Positions 5,851-13,474 of a stretch of 20,530 nt of DNA are shown here, piece after piece. How positions within the stretch are numbered: the first letter of the stretch is position 1; every line of letters begins with the position of its first letter. The position numbers were made by a program, and so were the translations under genes. The notes under the pieces were generated by a model. That model made no database searches. It worked only from the letters and a program-made list of their open reading frames with translations, and had not been told where the DNA came from. The DNA is from Clostridiales bacterium. GTDB taxonomy: Bacteria > Bacillota > Clostridia > Oscillospirales > Acutalibacteraceae. Location: positions 1 through 20,530 of the forward strand of contig JAAYFA010000077.1 of the NCBI GenBank assembly GCA_012728445.1, in the 5' to 3' direction.

Positions 5851-7644
5851 ATGCAAAAAAACAAAGGAGTTGTTATCGACGCTAGCGTTAGAGGCGCAAC
5901 CATAAACGCATCTGATAACAAGAAACCCTCAAGACCAAGGCGAACAGGACCTTCAAAAGCGAAAGCAGTTGGATCCACCCAAAAAGAGACAGTGAAAATA
6001 GCATTTCTCGGAGGTTTGAATGAAGTCGGCAAAAACATGACTTTATACGAATACGGCGGTGAGATGATAGTCGTTGACTGTGGTATGGGATTTCCGGACC
6101 AGGATATGCTGGGGGTAGATATCGTTCTGCCCGACTTTTCATATGCTGAACAAAATGCCGACAAAATTAAAGGGATTGTTGTGACGCATGCGCATGAAGA
6201 CCATATCGGTGGACTGCCGTATCTGTTAAGACTGATGAATGTGCCGATTTATGGAACCAGACTGACTATTGGAATGATTCAGAGGAAACTCAAAGAACAT
6301 GGCCTTTTAAGGAATGCGAAGCTCAATGTCGTATCCCCGGGAGACAAAATTGACCTTGGCCGTTTCAATGTGGAATGTATTCATGTCAATCACTCCATCC
6401 CCGATGCATTGGCATTTGCAATCCGGTGCAAAGCCGGTACTATTATTCAAACCGGTGACTTTAAAATTGACAGCACCCCCATAGATGGCGATATGATGGA
6501 TTTAACAAGGGTGTCGCAAATAGGCAAAGAAAAAGTTCTATGTCTCCTATCGGACTCCACAAACGCTGAAAGACCGGGGTATGCGGTAAGTGAAAAAAAG
6601 GTAGGCGAGGCCTTTGAAACGCTTTTTCAAAAGGCAGAAGGCAAAAGAATTATCGTGGCAACATTTGCATCCAACATTCACCGCGTTCAGCAGATTATGG
6701 ACGTTGCTCATCGTCTGAGGAAAAAAGTCGTCGTTTCCGGGCGCAGTTTAGAAAATGTTGTGGGTGTCGCTCAAGAACTCGGTTATTTGAATATTCCCGA
6801 AGGGTTACTGATAACTCTCGATAAAATAAAAAGCTATCCGTCCGATGAACTCGTTATCATAACGACCGGTAGTCAAGGCGAGCCGATGTCCGCCTTGGCA
6901 AGAATGGCCTTTTCCGACCATAGAAGGATTTCAATTACCAATAATGACTACGTCATAATATCAGCAACACCGATACCTGGCAATGAGAAAACCGTTAATA
7001 AGGTTATCAATGAGTTGCTGAAACTCGGCGCGGATGTGATTTACGAGAAAATGTACGATGTTCATGTGTCAGGACACGCTTGCCAGGAAGAGCTTAAAAT
7101 ATTGATGGGGCTCGTTAAGCCACAGTATTTCATCCCGGTTCACGGCGAACAGAAGCATTTGCAAAAACATGCTTCGCTGGCGCTAAGTATGGGGATACCT
7201 AAAGAAAATATCCTTATTGCAGACAACGGTAATGTTATCGAGATGAACAAAAACGAGATGAAGTTGGGTGCTAATGTACCTGCCGGAAGAGTTCTTGTGG
7301 ACGGCTATGGTGTCGGAGATGTAGGAAGCGTTGTTTTAAGAGATCGGAAGCATTTGGCGCAGGACGGGCTTGTCATTGTCTCGGCAACCATTAACAGCGA
7401 AAAACGTACGATAATTTCTGCGCCGGACATTGTTTCCAGAGGATTCGTTTATGTTAAAGAATCGGAACAACTTATCGAAAAAGCGCGCCAAACTGCGAGG
7501 ACAACGATAGAAACTTGTTTCAAAAACAATGTTACAGATGCCGGAATAATCAAAGCGAAGTTGCGCGATGATATTTCGCGGTTAATGTACGAACAAACCA
7601 AACGCAGCCCCATGGTCTTACCCGTCATAATGGATGTTAAATAA
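5851..7644 (+). CDS. rnj: Ribonuclease J
   Basis: RNase J is the metallo-beta-lactamase/beta-CASP nuclease with 5'-3' exonuclease and endonuclease activity that matures and degrades RNA in Bacillota. The 597-residue protein carries the zinc motif HAHEDH (residues 113-118), further ligands in VNHSIPDA (H181) and TGDFKID (D203), the SDSTNAE segment (234-240), the beta-CASP motifs around VATFASNIHR and TTGSQGEPMSALARMA, and the PVHGEQKH motif. It ends with the C-terminal domain of the family. An N-terminal tail of about 45 residues, rich in Lys, Arg, Ser and Gly, precedes the catalytic domain; such basic disordered tails occur in clostridial homologues and may bind RNA. TAAGGAG is 5 bases before the ATG. 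The gene leads a co-directional run into rplI. Only one RNase J is seen, so J1 versus J2 cannot be assigned. Confidence 0.96.
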   Translation: MQKNKGVVIDASVRGATINASDNKKPSRPRRTGPSKAKAVGSTQKETVKIAFLGGLNEVGKNMTLYEYGGEMIVVDCGMGFPDQDMLGVDIVLPDFSYAEQNADKIKGIVVTHAHEDHIGGLPYLLRLMNVPIYGTRLTIGMIQRKLKEHGLLRNAKLNVVSPGDKIDLGRFNVECIHVNHSIPDALAFAIRCKAGTIIQTGDFKIDSTPIDGDMMDLTRVSQIGKEKVLCLLSDSTNAERPGYAVSEKKVGEAFETLFQKAEGKRIIVATFASNIHRVQQIMDVAHRLRKKVVVSGRSLENVVGVAQELGYLNIPEGLLITLDKIKSYPSDELVIITTGSQGEPMSALARMAFSDHRRISITNNDYVIISATPIPGNEKTVNKVINELLKLGADVIYEKMYDVHVSGHACQEELKILMGLVKPQYFIPVHGEQKHLQKHASLALSMGIPKENILIADNGNVIEMNKNEMKLGANVPAGRVLVDGYGVGDVGSVVLRDRKHLAQDGLVIVSATINSEKRTIISAPDIVSRGFVYVKESEQLIEKARQTARTTIETCFKNNVTDAGIIKAKLRDDISRLMYEQTKRSPMVLPVIMDVK

Positions 7645-7666
7645 ATTCTTGAAGGAGTAGATTCAG

Positions 7667-8107
7667 ATGAAAGTTATATTATTGGAAGATTTTAAAAATT
7701 TAGGTAAAAAGGGCGACATGGTTAATGTCTCAGATGGCTACGCCCGTAATTATCTTTTGCCCAGAGACATCGCAATTGAAGCAAATGCGCAAGCACTCAG
7801 CGAAATGAAATCAAGAGAAAAAGCGGAAGAAAACCGGATTAAGAAAGAAACTGAAGCGGCACAAGAATCCGCTTCAAAAATCAACGACGAAACGATACAG
7901 GTGTCTGCTAAAGCGGGGCAAAATGGCAAACTCTTCGGCTCAATAACATCAAAAGAAATTGCTGATCTCATCACAAAAAAGTATGGGATCGATGTTGATA
8001 AGAGAAAAGTAACAGTAGAAGACATTAAAAATTATGGCACATACGAGGTCGAAATAAAGCTATACCCCGGCATCGTTGCACGTGTATATGTCTTAGTAAG
8101 TGAATAA
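7667..8107 (+). CDS. rplI: 50S ribosomal protein L9
   Basis: L9 binds 23S rRNA near the L1 stalk and limits frameshifting. The 146-residue protein shows the N-terminal rRNA-binding domain (MKVILLEDFKNLGKKGDMVNV, with GYARNYLLPR at 24-33), the long charged connecting helix (about 40-75) and the C-terminal domain with GKLFGSITSKEIADLI and the final VEIKLYPGIVARVYV. The usual Gly after the NYLLPR motif is Asp here, a small departure from the family pattern. AAGGAG lies 9 bases before the ATG. rplI followed by dnaB is a very common Bacillota pairing; the usual upstream partner is gdpP, a place taken here by rnj. Confidence 0.97.
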   Translation: MKVILLEDFKNLGKKGDMVNVSDGYARNYLLPRDIAIEANAQALSEMKSREKAEENRIKKETEAAQESASKINDETIQVSAKAGQNGKLFGSITSKEIADLITKKYGIDVDKRKVTVEDIKNYGTYEVEIKLYPGIVARVYVLVSE

Positions 8108-8127
8108 TTCGTATTTGGAGGCATAAA

Positions 8128-9513
8128 TTGGACAATAAAATGAATTATTCCGGTACGGACAGCCTGAACTTGCCATACAACCTCGATGCCGAACAAGCTG
8201 TCCTTGGCTGTGTGCTTGTTGATTCCTCATCTTTGGCGATTGTTTTACCCTATCTGCGTGCGGAATGCTTTTATTTAATGCAGCACAGAGCGATTTTTGA
8301 GGCAATGATCAACATTGATATGCATGGCGGTAAAATTGACCCCTTGCTTGTTTTAGAAAAGCTCAAAAATGAAAATATTTATGATGATGCCGGTGGTAAG
8401 AATTATCTTTTTCAGCTGGCATCCAGTATACCTTCGGTTGCCAATGTTGAAGTATACGCTAAAATTGTGCGTGAAAAGTTTTATCTCAGGGCTTTAATTG
8501 AAATTTCAAGAGATATTATTGATGAATCTGTAGCGCAGGAAGAGGATGCCGACATCATCCTGAATTCCGCAGAACAAAAGATATATGATATCCGTCAAGG
8601 TAAAACGACATCGGCACCATCAAAATTAAACGATATTATTACGAACCAAGTTATTGACAGGCTGAACAAACTGAATTCCGACCAAAGAGACCAGTATATC
8701 GGTATTCCAACCGGTTTTTCGGATCTGGATGAAACGATCGTCGGATTAAATAAATCTGACCTTATTCTAATCGGAGCCAGGCCCGCGATGGGTAAAACAA
8801 GTTTTGCATTGAATTTAGCAAAAAATGTCGCAGCGTCCGGGAAAAAAAAGGTGCTGTTTTTTTCACTGGAAATGACCAAAGAACAAATAGCACAAAGGGT
8901 TCTTTCTACAGATGCAGGGATTAACGGCAAAAAACTGAGGTCCGGCAATCTGGAAAACAAAGATTGGGCAGCCATTGCCGAAGCGGCATCCGGGCTGTAC
9001 AATTGCGAATTGTACTTTGATGACACTTCAGATATAACTGTTACAGAAATGAAAGCCCGCACAAGAAGACTCGGTGATGTTGATTGCGTTTTTATTGATT
9101 ACCTTGGTCTTGTTCGTTCCGGTAAAAAAACCGAGAACAGAGTTCAAGAAGTTAGTGAAATCACTCGAAGTCTAAAAATGATGGCAAAGGAATTGAGCAT
9201 TCCGGTAGTTGTTTGCGCGCAATTGTCGAGAGGTACGGAGCACAGGGGCAAGTCGCACAGACCTCAACTTTCGGATATGCGTGAGTCCGGTTCAATAGAG
9301 CAGGATGCCGACCTCGTTCTTCTTTTATACAGGGAGAGTTATTACAATGATGGCGATGATAACGCTCAACCCGGAGCCGAGGAAAAAGAAGTTTTATCGA
9401 ACGATATAGAGGTTATTGTCGCGAAAAACAGACACGGTGAAACGAAAACAATTAACTTCATTTGGGACGCAGAACATACTCGTTTTCTCACCAAGCAGGA
9501 TGAACGTAGATGA
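8128..9513 (+). CDS. dnaB: Replicative DNA helicase
   Basis: DnaB is the hexameric ring helicase that unwinds DNA at the fork. The 461-residue protein has the N-terminal primase-interacting domain beginning with the LPYNLDAEQAVLG motif (about 15-27) and a linker around 155-190. The RecA-like domain follows, with Walker A GARPAMGKTS (216-225), FFSLEM, the DCVFIDYLGL Walker B strand and the QLSRGTEHR / LSDMRESGSIEQDAD segment that contacts DNA and the neighbouring subunit. No intein is present. I use the TTG at 8128 because GGAGG (8117-8121) stands 6 bases before it; the in-frame ATG at 8140 would be 18 bases away. A TTG start may limit translation. The stop codon overlaps the tilS start by four bases (ATGA). 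Confidence 0.96.
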   Translation: MDNKMNYSGTDSLNLPYNLDAEQAVLGCVLVDSSSLAIVLPYLRAECFYLMQHRAIFEAMINIDMHGGKIDPLLVLEKLKNENIYDDAGGKNYLFQLASSIPSVANVEVYAKIVREKFYLRALIEISRDIIDESVAQEEDADIILNSAEQKIYDIRQGKTTSAPSKLNDIITNQVIDRLNKLNSDQRDQYIGIPTGFSDLDETIVGLNKSDLILIGARPAMGKTSFALNLAKNVAASGKKKVLFFSLEMTKEQIAQRVLSTDAGINGKKLRSGNLENKDWAAIAEAASGLYNCELYFDDTSDITVTEMKARTRRLGDVDCVFIDYLGLVRSGKKTENRVQEVSEITRSLKMMAKELSIPVVVCAQLSRGTEHRGKSHRPQLSDMRESGSIEQDADLVLLLYRESYYNDGDDNAQPGAEEKEVLSNDIEVIVAKNRHGETKTINFIWDAEHTRFLTKQDERR

Positions 9514-10847
9514 TTGACAAGGTTATTTCAACAATTGAGCAGTACAAAATGCTTAAGAGGGGAACAACAGTTGTTGTTGCGCTCTCCGGAGGAGCCGATT
9601 CTATGGCACTCTTGTTTGTTTTGAATATGATTAAAGACCGTTATGGTATTAGTTTAATGGCAGCACATGTCAACCATTGCTTACGCGGCGATGAATCTGA
9701 CCGAGATGAAAAGTTTGTTATCGATTATTGCACCAAAAACAACATCAGGGTAGAAAGTAAGAAAATAGATGTCGCTGAAGCAGCACGGCAAAACCGCGAA
9801 AGCATTGAGCAGTGCGGTCGGCGTGTTCGTTATGAATATTTTGACTCGTTGTCTAAAAATGCTATTGTAGCAACGGCACACACGCTCAGTGACAGCCTTG
9901 AAACCATACTATTTAATCTTGCCAGAGGCACAACACTCAAAGGATTGTGTGGGATTCCGCCCATTAGAAACAATATTGTTCGCCCTTTAATTGAGTGCAC
10001 AAGGCCGGAAATTGACGAATTCTGCAAAAATAATAATATTCCGTATGTCCATGACAGCACGAACTTTGATGATCTTTACACGAGGAACCACATACGGTTG
10101 AATATCATTCCGCAACTGGATAGAATTAACCCGAAATATTACGATGCGGTTTTAAGGTGTACAAAAAGCTTGTTGCAAGATGAAGAATACTTAAACAATT
10201 TATCTGAAGAACTCGTTCGTGATGCGGTGATTGAAAAGGGATTCAATGCGGCTGTTTTGCTCGGTTCACATCCCGCTATAAGAAAAAGAGCTCTTTGGGC
10301 TATTATTCATCAAACAACAGGAACTCCGCCTGACAACAAGAATATTGAAGCCGTTGACTTGCTGCTCAAAGAAGATGGGACACTGCAGATCCACAACGGT
10401 ATTGTTGTGGAAGTGAAGGCGGGGGTTCTTTTTTTTCCCTTAATCGAGAAAATCGAGTTGCCTTGGTGTTATGATTTAACTGAAAAAAGGTATACACTGT
10501 TTTCGAAATCGTTCGAAATCAAAGTTGTTAATAAAAAAGATTTAGAGAATATACAAATTGTTCATAATAACATATTGGATAATTGCTTTGACTATGATAA
10601 GATTAATGGTAATGCAGTAATAAGAAGCCGAGTAGAAGGTGACAGCATTCGGCTTAAAAACAGAAACTGCACCAAATCAATCAAAAAGCTTTTCAACGAA
10701 CACGCAATACCGATAGCTCAGCGGAATAGAATCGCCCTTATTGCGGATGATTCAGGTGTTCTTTGGGTAGATGGCATCGGTGTTTCTCAGCGATGCGAAA
10801 TTACGGATGATACAAAAAATATTTTGGTTGTTTTCAACGGGAGGTAA
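9510..10847 (+). CDS. tilS: tRNA(Ile)-lysidine synthetase
   Basis: TilS attaches lysine to C34 of the tRNA-Ile with anticodon CAU, using ATP, so that it reads AUA instead of AUG; it is essential. The 445-residue protein has the PP-loop SGGADS (26-31), the HVNHCLRG motif (about 53-60), the GHT-like ATAHTLSD segment and the RNHIRLNIIP motif typical of TilS. A C-terminal substrate-binding domain follows with SRVEGDSIRL and SIKKLFNEHAIP. It overlaps dnaB by four bases and is followed at once by hpt, whose ribosome binding site lies in the tilS end. The tilS-hpt-ftsH order is widely conserved in Bacillota. An 8-T run at 10429-10436 is in frame and intact. Confidence 0.96.
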   Translation: MIDKVISTIEQYKMLKRGTTVVVALSGGADSMALLFVLNMIKDRYGISLMAAHVNHCLRGDESDRDEKFVIDYCTKNNIRVESKKIDVAEAARQNRESIEQCGRRVRYEYFDSLSKNAIVATAHTLSDSLETILFNLARGTTLKGLCGIPPIRNNIVRPLIECTRPEIDEFCKNNNIPYVHDSTNFDDLYTRNHIRLNIIPQLDRINPKYYDAVLRCTKSLLQDEEYLNNLSEELVRDAVIEKGFNAAVLLGSHPAIRKRALWAIIHQTTGTPPDNKNIEAVDLLLKEDGTLQIHNGIVVEVKAGVLFFPLIEKIELPWCYDLTEKRYTLFSKSFEIKVVNKKDLENIQIVHNNILDNCFDYDKINGNAVIRSRVEGDSIRLKNRNCTKSIKKLFNEHAIPIAQRNRIALIADDSGVLWVDGIGVSQRCEITDDTKNILVVFNGR

Positions 10848-10849
10848 AA

Positions 10850-11383
10850 ATGCTCGACGATATCAAGGAAATCCTGATAACAGAAGAAGAAATCGAAAAA
10901 CTTATCATAAAATTAGGTGGCCAAATCAGTATAGATTATGCCGGTCGTAATCTGCTTTTGGTAAGCGTCCTCAAAGGTTCGATTGTTTTTATGGCGGACC
11001 TCATGCGCGCTATTACAATCCATTGCAAAATCGACTTTATGGCTGTTTCCAGCTATGGCGCCGGCACAACATCCGGTTCGGTGAAAATTATCAAGGATTT
11101 AGATATTGATCTTGATGGCTACGATGTGTTGATTGTTGAAGATATTTTAGATAGTGGCAAAACGCTGAGTTACATACTAGAGCTACTAAAAGGTCGACAT
11201 CCGAAAAGTCTGAAAATATGCACATTATTCGATAAGCCCGATCGACGCCAGGTAGATTTGAAAGCCGATTATACGGGTGCGGAAGTACCCGATGAATTTA
11301 TTGTGGGGTACGGTTTGGATTGTGATGAAAGATACAGAAACTTACCGTTTGTTGCCGTATTAAAGCCGCATATTTACAGTTAA
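10850..11383 (+). CDS. hpt: Hypoxanthine phosphoribosyltransferase
   Basis: Hpt converts hypoxanthine (and guanine) plus PRPP to IMP (and GMP), the main purine salvage step. The 177-residue protein has the PRPP-binding signature VLIVEDILDSGKT (93-105), the flexible-loop Ser-Tyr in VSSYGAGT (67-74), the LKGS segment near residue 41 and the purine-pocket region DEFIVGYGLDCDERYRNLP near the end. Length is normal. GGGAGGT (10839-10845) overlaps the tilS stop and lies 5 bases before the ATG, indicating translational coupling. In Bacillus, HprT also takes part in controlling ftsH transcription with TilS; the same gene order here makes a similar link possible but unproven. Confidence 0.96.
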   Translation: MLDDIKEILITEEEIEKLIIKLGGQISIDYAGRNLLLVSVLKGSIVFMADLMRAITIHCKIDFMAVSSYGAGTTSGSVKIIKDLDIDLDGYDVLIVEDILDSGKTLSYILELLKGRHPKSLKICTLFDKPDRRQVDLKADYTGAEVPDEFIVGYGLDCDERYRNLPFVAVLKPHIYS

Positions 11384-11420
11384 ATTATTAATTTCAAGTT
11401 TTTAAGGAGTTGTTTTCCTG

Positions 11421-13286
11421 TTGAATAAAAAAAAGTTTATTACCGTATTACCGTATATTATTATTCCGTTATTGATAATTTTGGCAGGGTCCGCCTTTGC
11501 AGACAGCCAAAAAAAGCAAAAAACGGAGTATTATGAAATTGTTCAACATTTTGATGAACAAAAAATTCATGAGTATAATTTAAATCTTAACAGCGGTGCG
11601 CTTGAATACTATTTGGACGGTGAAGAGCTGCCAAAAGAATTTATGGTACCGAATGTAAACATGTTTATTGATGATATTCATAATGAAGTTATTCAATATA
11701 ACAGAGAGAATCCTGAAAATATAATCAAGGCTAAGTATGTATCCGGAACCGCCGGTGCCTGGTTCTTCAATATCATGCCAACCATATTTTTGGTCCTGAT
11801 AATGGGCGGACTTGTTTTCTTTATGATAAAACGAATGAACCAAACGATGTCAAATGAAACAAACAGAGCCATGGGTTTTGGAAAAGCACGCGTCAAACAA
11901 GCAAAAGATGAAAAAAGAAAAACAACTTTTGCCGATGTTGCGGGAGCGGATGAAGAAAAGGAAGAATTATCCGAAATCGTTGAGTTCCTCAAAGAACCTT
12001 CTAAGTTTGATTCACTCGGAGCAAGAATCCCCAAAGGTGTTCTCCTTATCGGGCCACCGGGAACAGGCAAGACACTGCTTGCTCGTGCTACAGCAGGAGA
12101 GGCGAGTGTGCCGTTTTTCTCAATCTCAGGTTCTGATTTTGTGGAAATGTATGTTGGCGTAGGTGCTTCTCGCGTCAGAGATCTTTTTGACCAAGCAAAA
12201 AAAGCCGCGCCATCTATTATTTTTATTGACGAAATCGACGCCGTTGGCCGGCACAGAGGCGCCGGAATGGGCGGCGGGCATGATGAGCGCGAACAAACGC
12301 TTAATCAACTGCTTGTCGAAATGGATGGTTTTGGGGCCAACGAAGGTGTAATTATCTTAGCAGCCACCAATAGACCGGATATCTTAGACCCTGCTTTGCT
12401 TCGCCCCGGACGTTTTGACAGACAGGTTGCTGTGGGTTACCCTGATATTAGAGGTCGTGAAGAAATATTAAAAGTACATGCCAAAGGCAAACCACTTGCT
12501 CCGGATGTTGATTTGTCCGTTATAGCGCGTTCTACAGTCACCTTTACCGGAGCGGACCTGGAAAACCTACTCAATGAAGCGGCCTTACTTGCCGCGCGCA
12601 GAGATAAAAAAGCCATTACCATGGCAGAGATAGAAGAGTCAACCATAAAAGTGCTTGTCGGCAGCGAAAAAAAGTCACGCAAAATGAGCGAAAAAGAAAA
12701 AAAGCTGACCGCTTATCACGAAGCCGGGCATGCCGTTGTCACTTATTATTTAGACGGGCAGGATCCGGTTCATCAGGTATCCATTATTCCTCGAGGATTA
12801 GCCGGAGGGTACACCTTGCATATGCCTACAGAAGATAAAAACTATGCGTCTAAGCATGACATGCTCAATGACCTTGTTGTTCTGTTAGGCGGCAGAGTCG
12901 CAGAATCCATAGCCCTTGGCGACATTTCCACCGGCGCATCAAATGATATCGAAAGAGCCACAAAACTGGCAAGAGACATGGTAACTAAATATGGTATGAG
13001 CGAAGTGCTCGGGCCGATTTCATTCAGCTCCGGCAGTGACGAAATATTCCTTGGCAAAGATTATTCGCACATGAAGAGCTATTCTGAAAATGTAGCGTCT
13101 GCAATTGATAAAGAAATAAATTCTTTCATCAGCAATGCCTACGACAGAACACACACCATACTATCGCAAAATATTGGCAAGCTAAATAAGGTTGCCGAAT
13201 ACCTTATGGTAGAGGAAAAGATTGATGGCGAAAAATTCAAACAACTGATGAGTGACAATAATGAGATTGTCGCAGAACAAATTTAA
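11421..13286 (+). CDS. ftsH: ATP-dependent zinc metalloprotease FtsH
   Basis: FtsH is a membrane-anchored hexameric AAA+ protease that extracts and degrades misfolded or regulated membrane and cytosolic proteins. The 621-residue protein shows a first membrane segment (about 7-27), an extracytoplasmic domain, and a second membrane segment (about 117-137). Its AAA domain has Walker A GPPGTGKT (211-218), Walker B FIDEID (268-273) and the second region of homology with TNRPDILDPALLRPGRFD. The protease domain has zinc motif HEAGH (433-437) and the third ligand Asp in STGASND (D509). The start is TTG, supported by AAGGAG at 11404-11409, 11 bases upstream; no in-frame ATG would keep the first membrane segment. 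It ends the rnj run and is followed by a strong inverted repeat. Confidence 0.97.
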   Translation: MNKKKFITVLPYIIIPLLIILAGSAFADSQKKQKTEYYEIVQHFDEQKIHEYNLNLNSGALEYYLDGEELPKEFMVPNVNMFIDDIHNEVIQYNRENPENIIKAKYVSGTAGAWFFNIMPTIFLVLIMGGLVFFMIKRMNQTMSNETNRAMGFGKARVKQAKDEKRKTTFADVAGADEEKEELSEIVEFLKEPSKFDSLGARIPKGVLLIGPPGTGKTLLARATAGEASVPFFSISGSDFVEMYVGVGASRVRDLFDQAKKAAPSIIFIDEIDAVGRHRGAGMGGGHDEREQTLNQLLVEMDGFGANEGVIILAATNRPDILDPALLRPGRFDRQVAVGYPDIRGREEILKVHAKGKPLAPDVDLSVIARSTVTFTGADLENLLNEAALLAARRDKKAITMAEIEESTIKVLVGSEKKSRKMSEKEKKLTAYHEAGHAVVTYYLDGQDPVHQVSIIPRGLAGGYTLHMPTEDKNYASKHDMLNDLVVLLGGRVAESIALGDISTGASNDIERATKLARDMVTKYGMSEVLGPISFSSGSDEIFLGKDYSHMKSYSENVASAIDKEINSFISNAYDRTHTILSQNIGKLNKVAEYLMVEEKIDGEKFKQLMSDNNEIVAEQI

Positions 13287-13307
13287 ATAATTTGTAGTTT
13301 TCTATAC

Positions 13308-13340
13308 GATAACCTCCGTTATTTATTAACGGAGGTTATC
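13308..13340 (+). terminator. Perfect inverted repeat after ftsH, likely terminator
   Basis: GATAACCTCCGTT (13308-13320) and AACGGAGGTTATC (13328-13340) form a perfect 13-bp stem with a 7-base ATTTATT loop, 21 bases after the ftsH stop. No T-run follows on either strand, so it may need a factor, or may act as a 3'-end stabiliser. The right arm holds an AGG-rich ribosome-binding-like core and the left arm its complement, probably by chance. Confidence 0.6.
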
Positions 13341-13402
13341 TCAATCAATACAATATTACGAACTTGTAAACTCACCTAGCACACAAAGCTTGCTCATTTT
13401 TA

Positions 13403-13436
13403 TTGACACACCACTATATATAGTGTATTATATAGT
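13403..13436 (+). promoter_or_regulatory. Promoter of parE-parC with palindromic operator in the spacer
   Basis: A consensus TTGACA (13403-13408), a 17-base spacer and TATTAT (13426-13431). The spacer contains the perfect 14-bp palindrome CACTATATATAGTG (13412-13425), and its half TATATAGT recurs at 13429-13436 over the -10, 12 bases downstream. A protein bound here would block RNA polymerase, so this looks like an operator; an alternating TA tract could also make the promoter sensitive to supercoiling. Which applies cannot be told from sequence. Confidence 0.65.
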
Positions 13437-13474
13437 AGATTTATATTGTAATATTTAGGGAGGTTTCATGTTTA

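Noticed and set aside
10429..10436. T8 run in tilS (and A8 at 8842-8849 in dnaB) as phase-variation sites
   Set aside because: Both runs are short, in frame and in essential genes of an AT-rich genome; no evidence of slippage.
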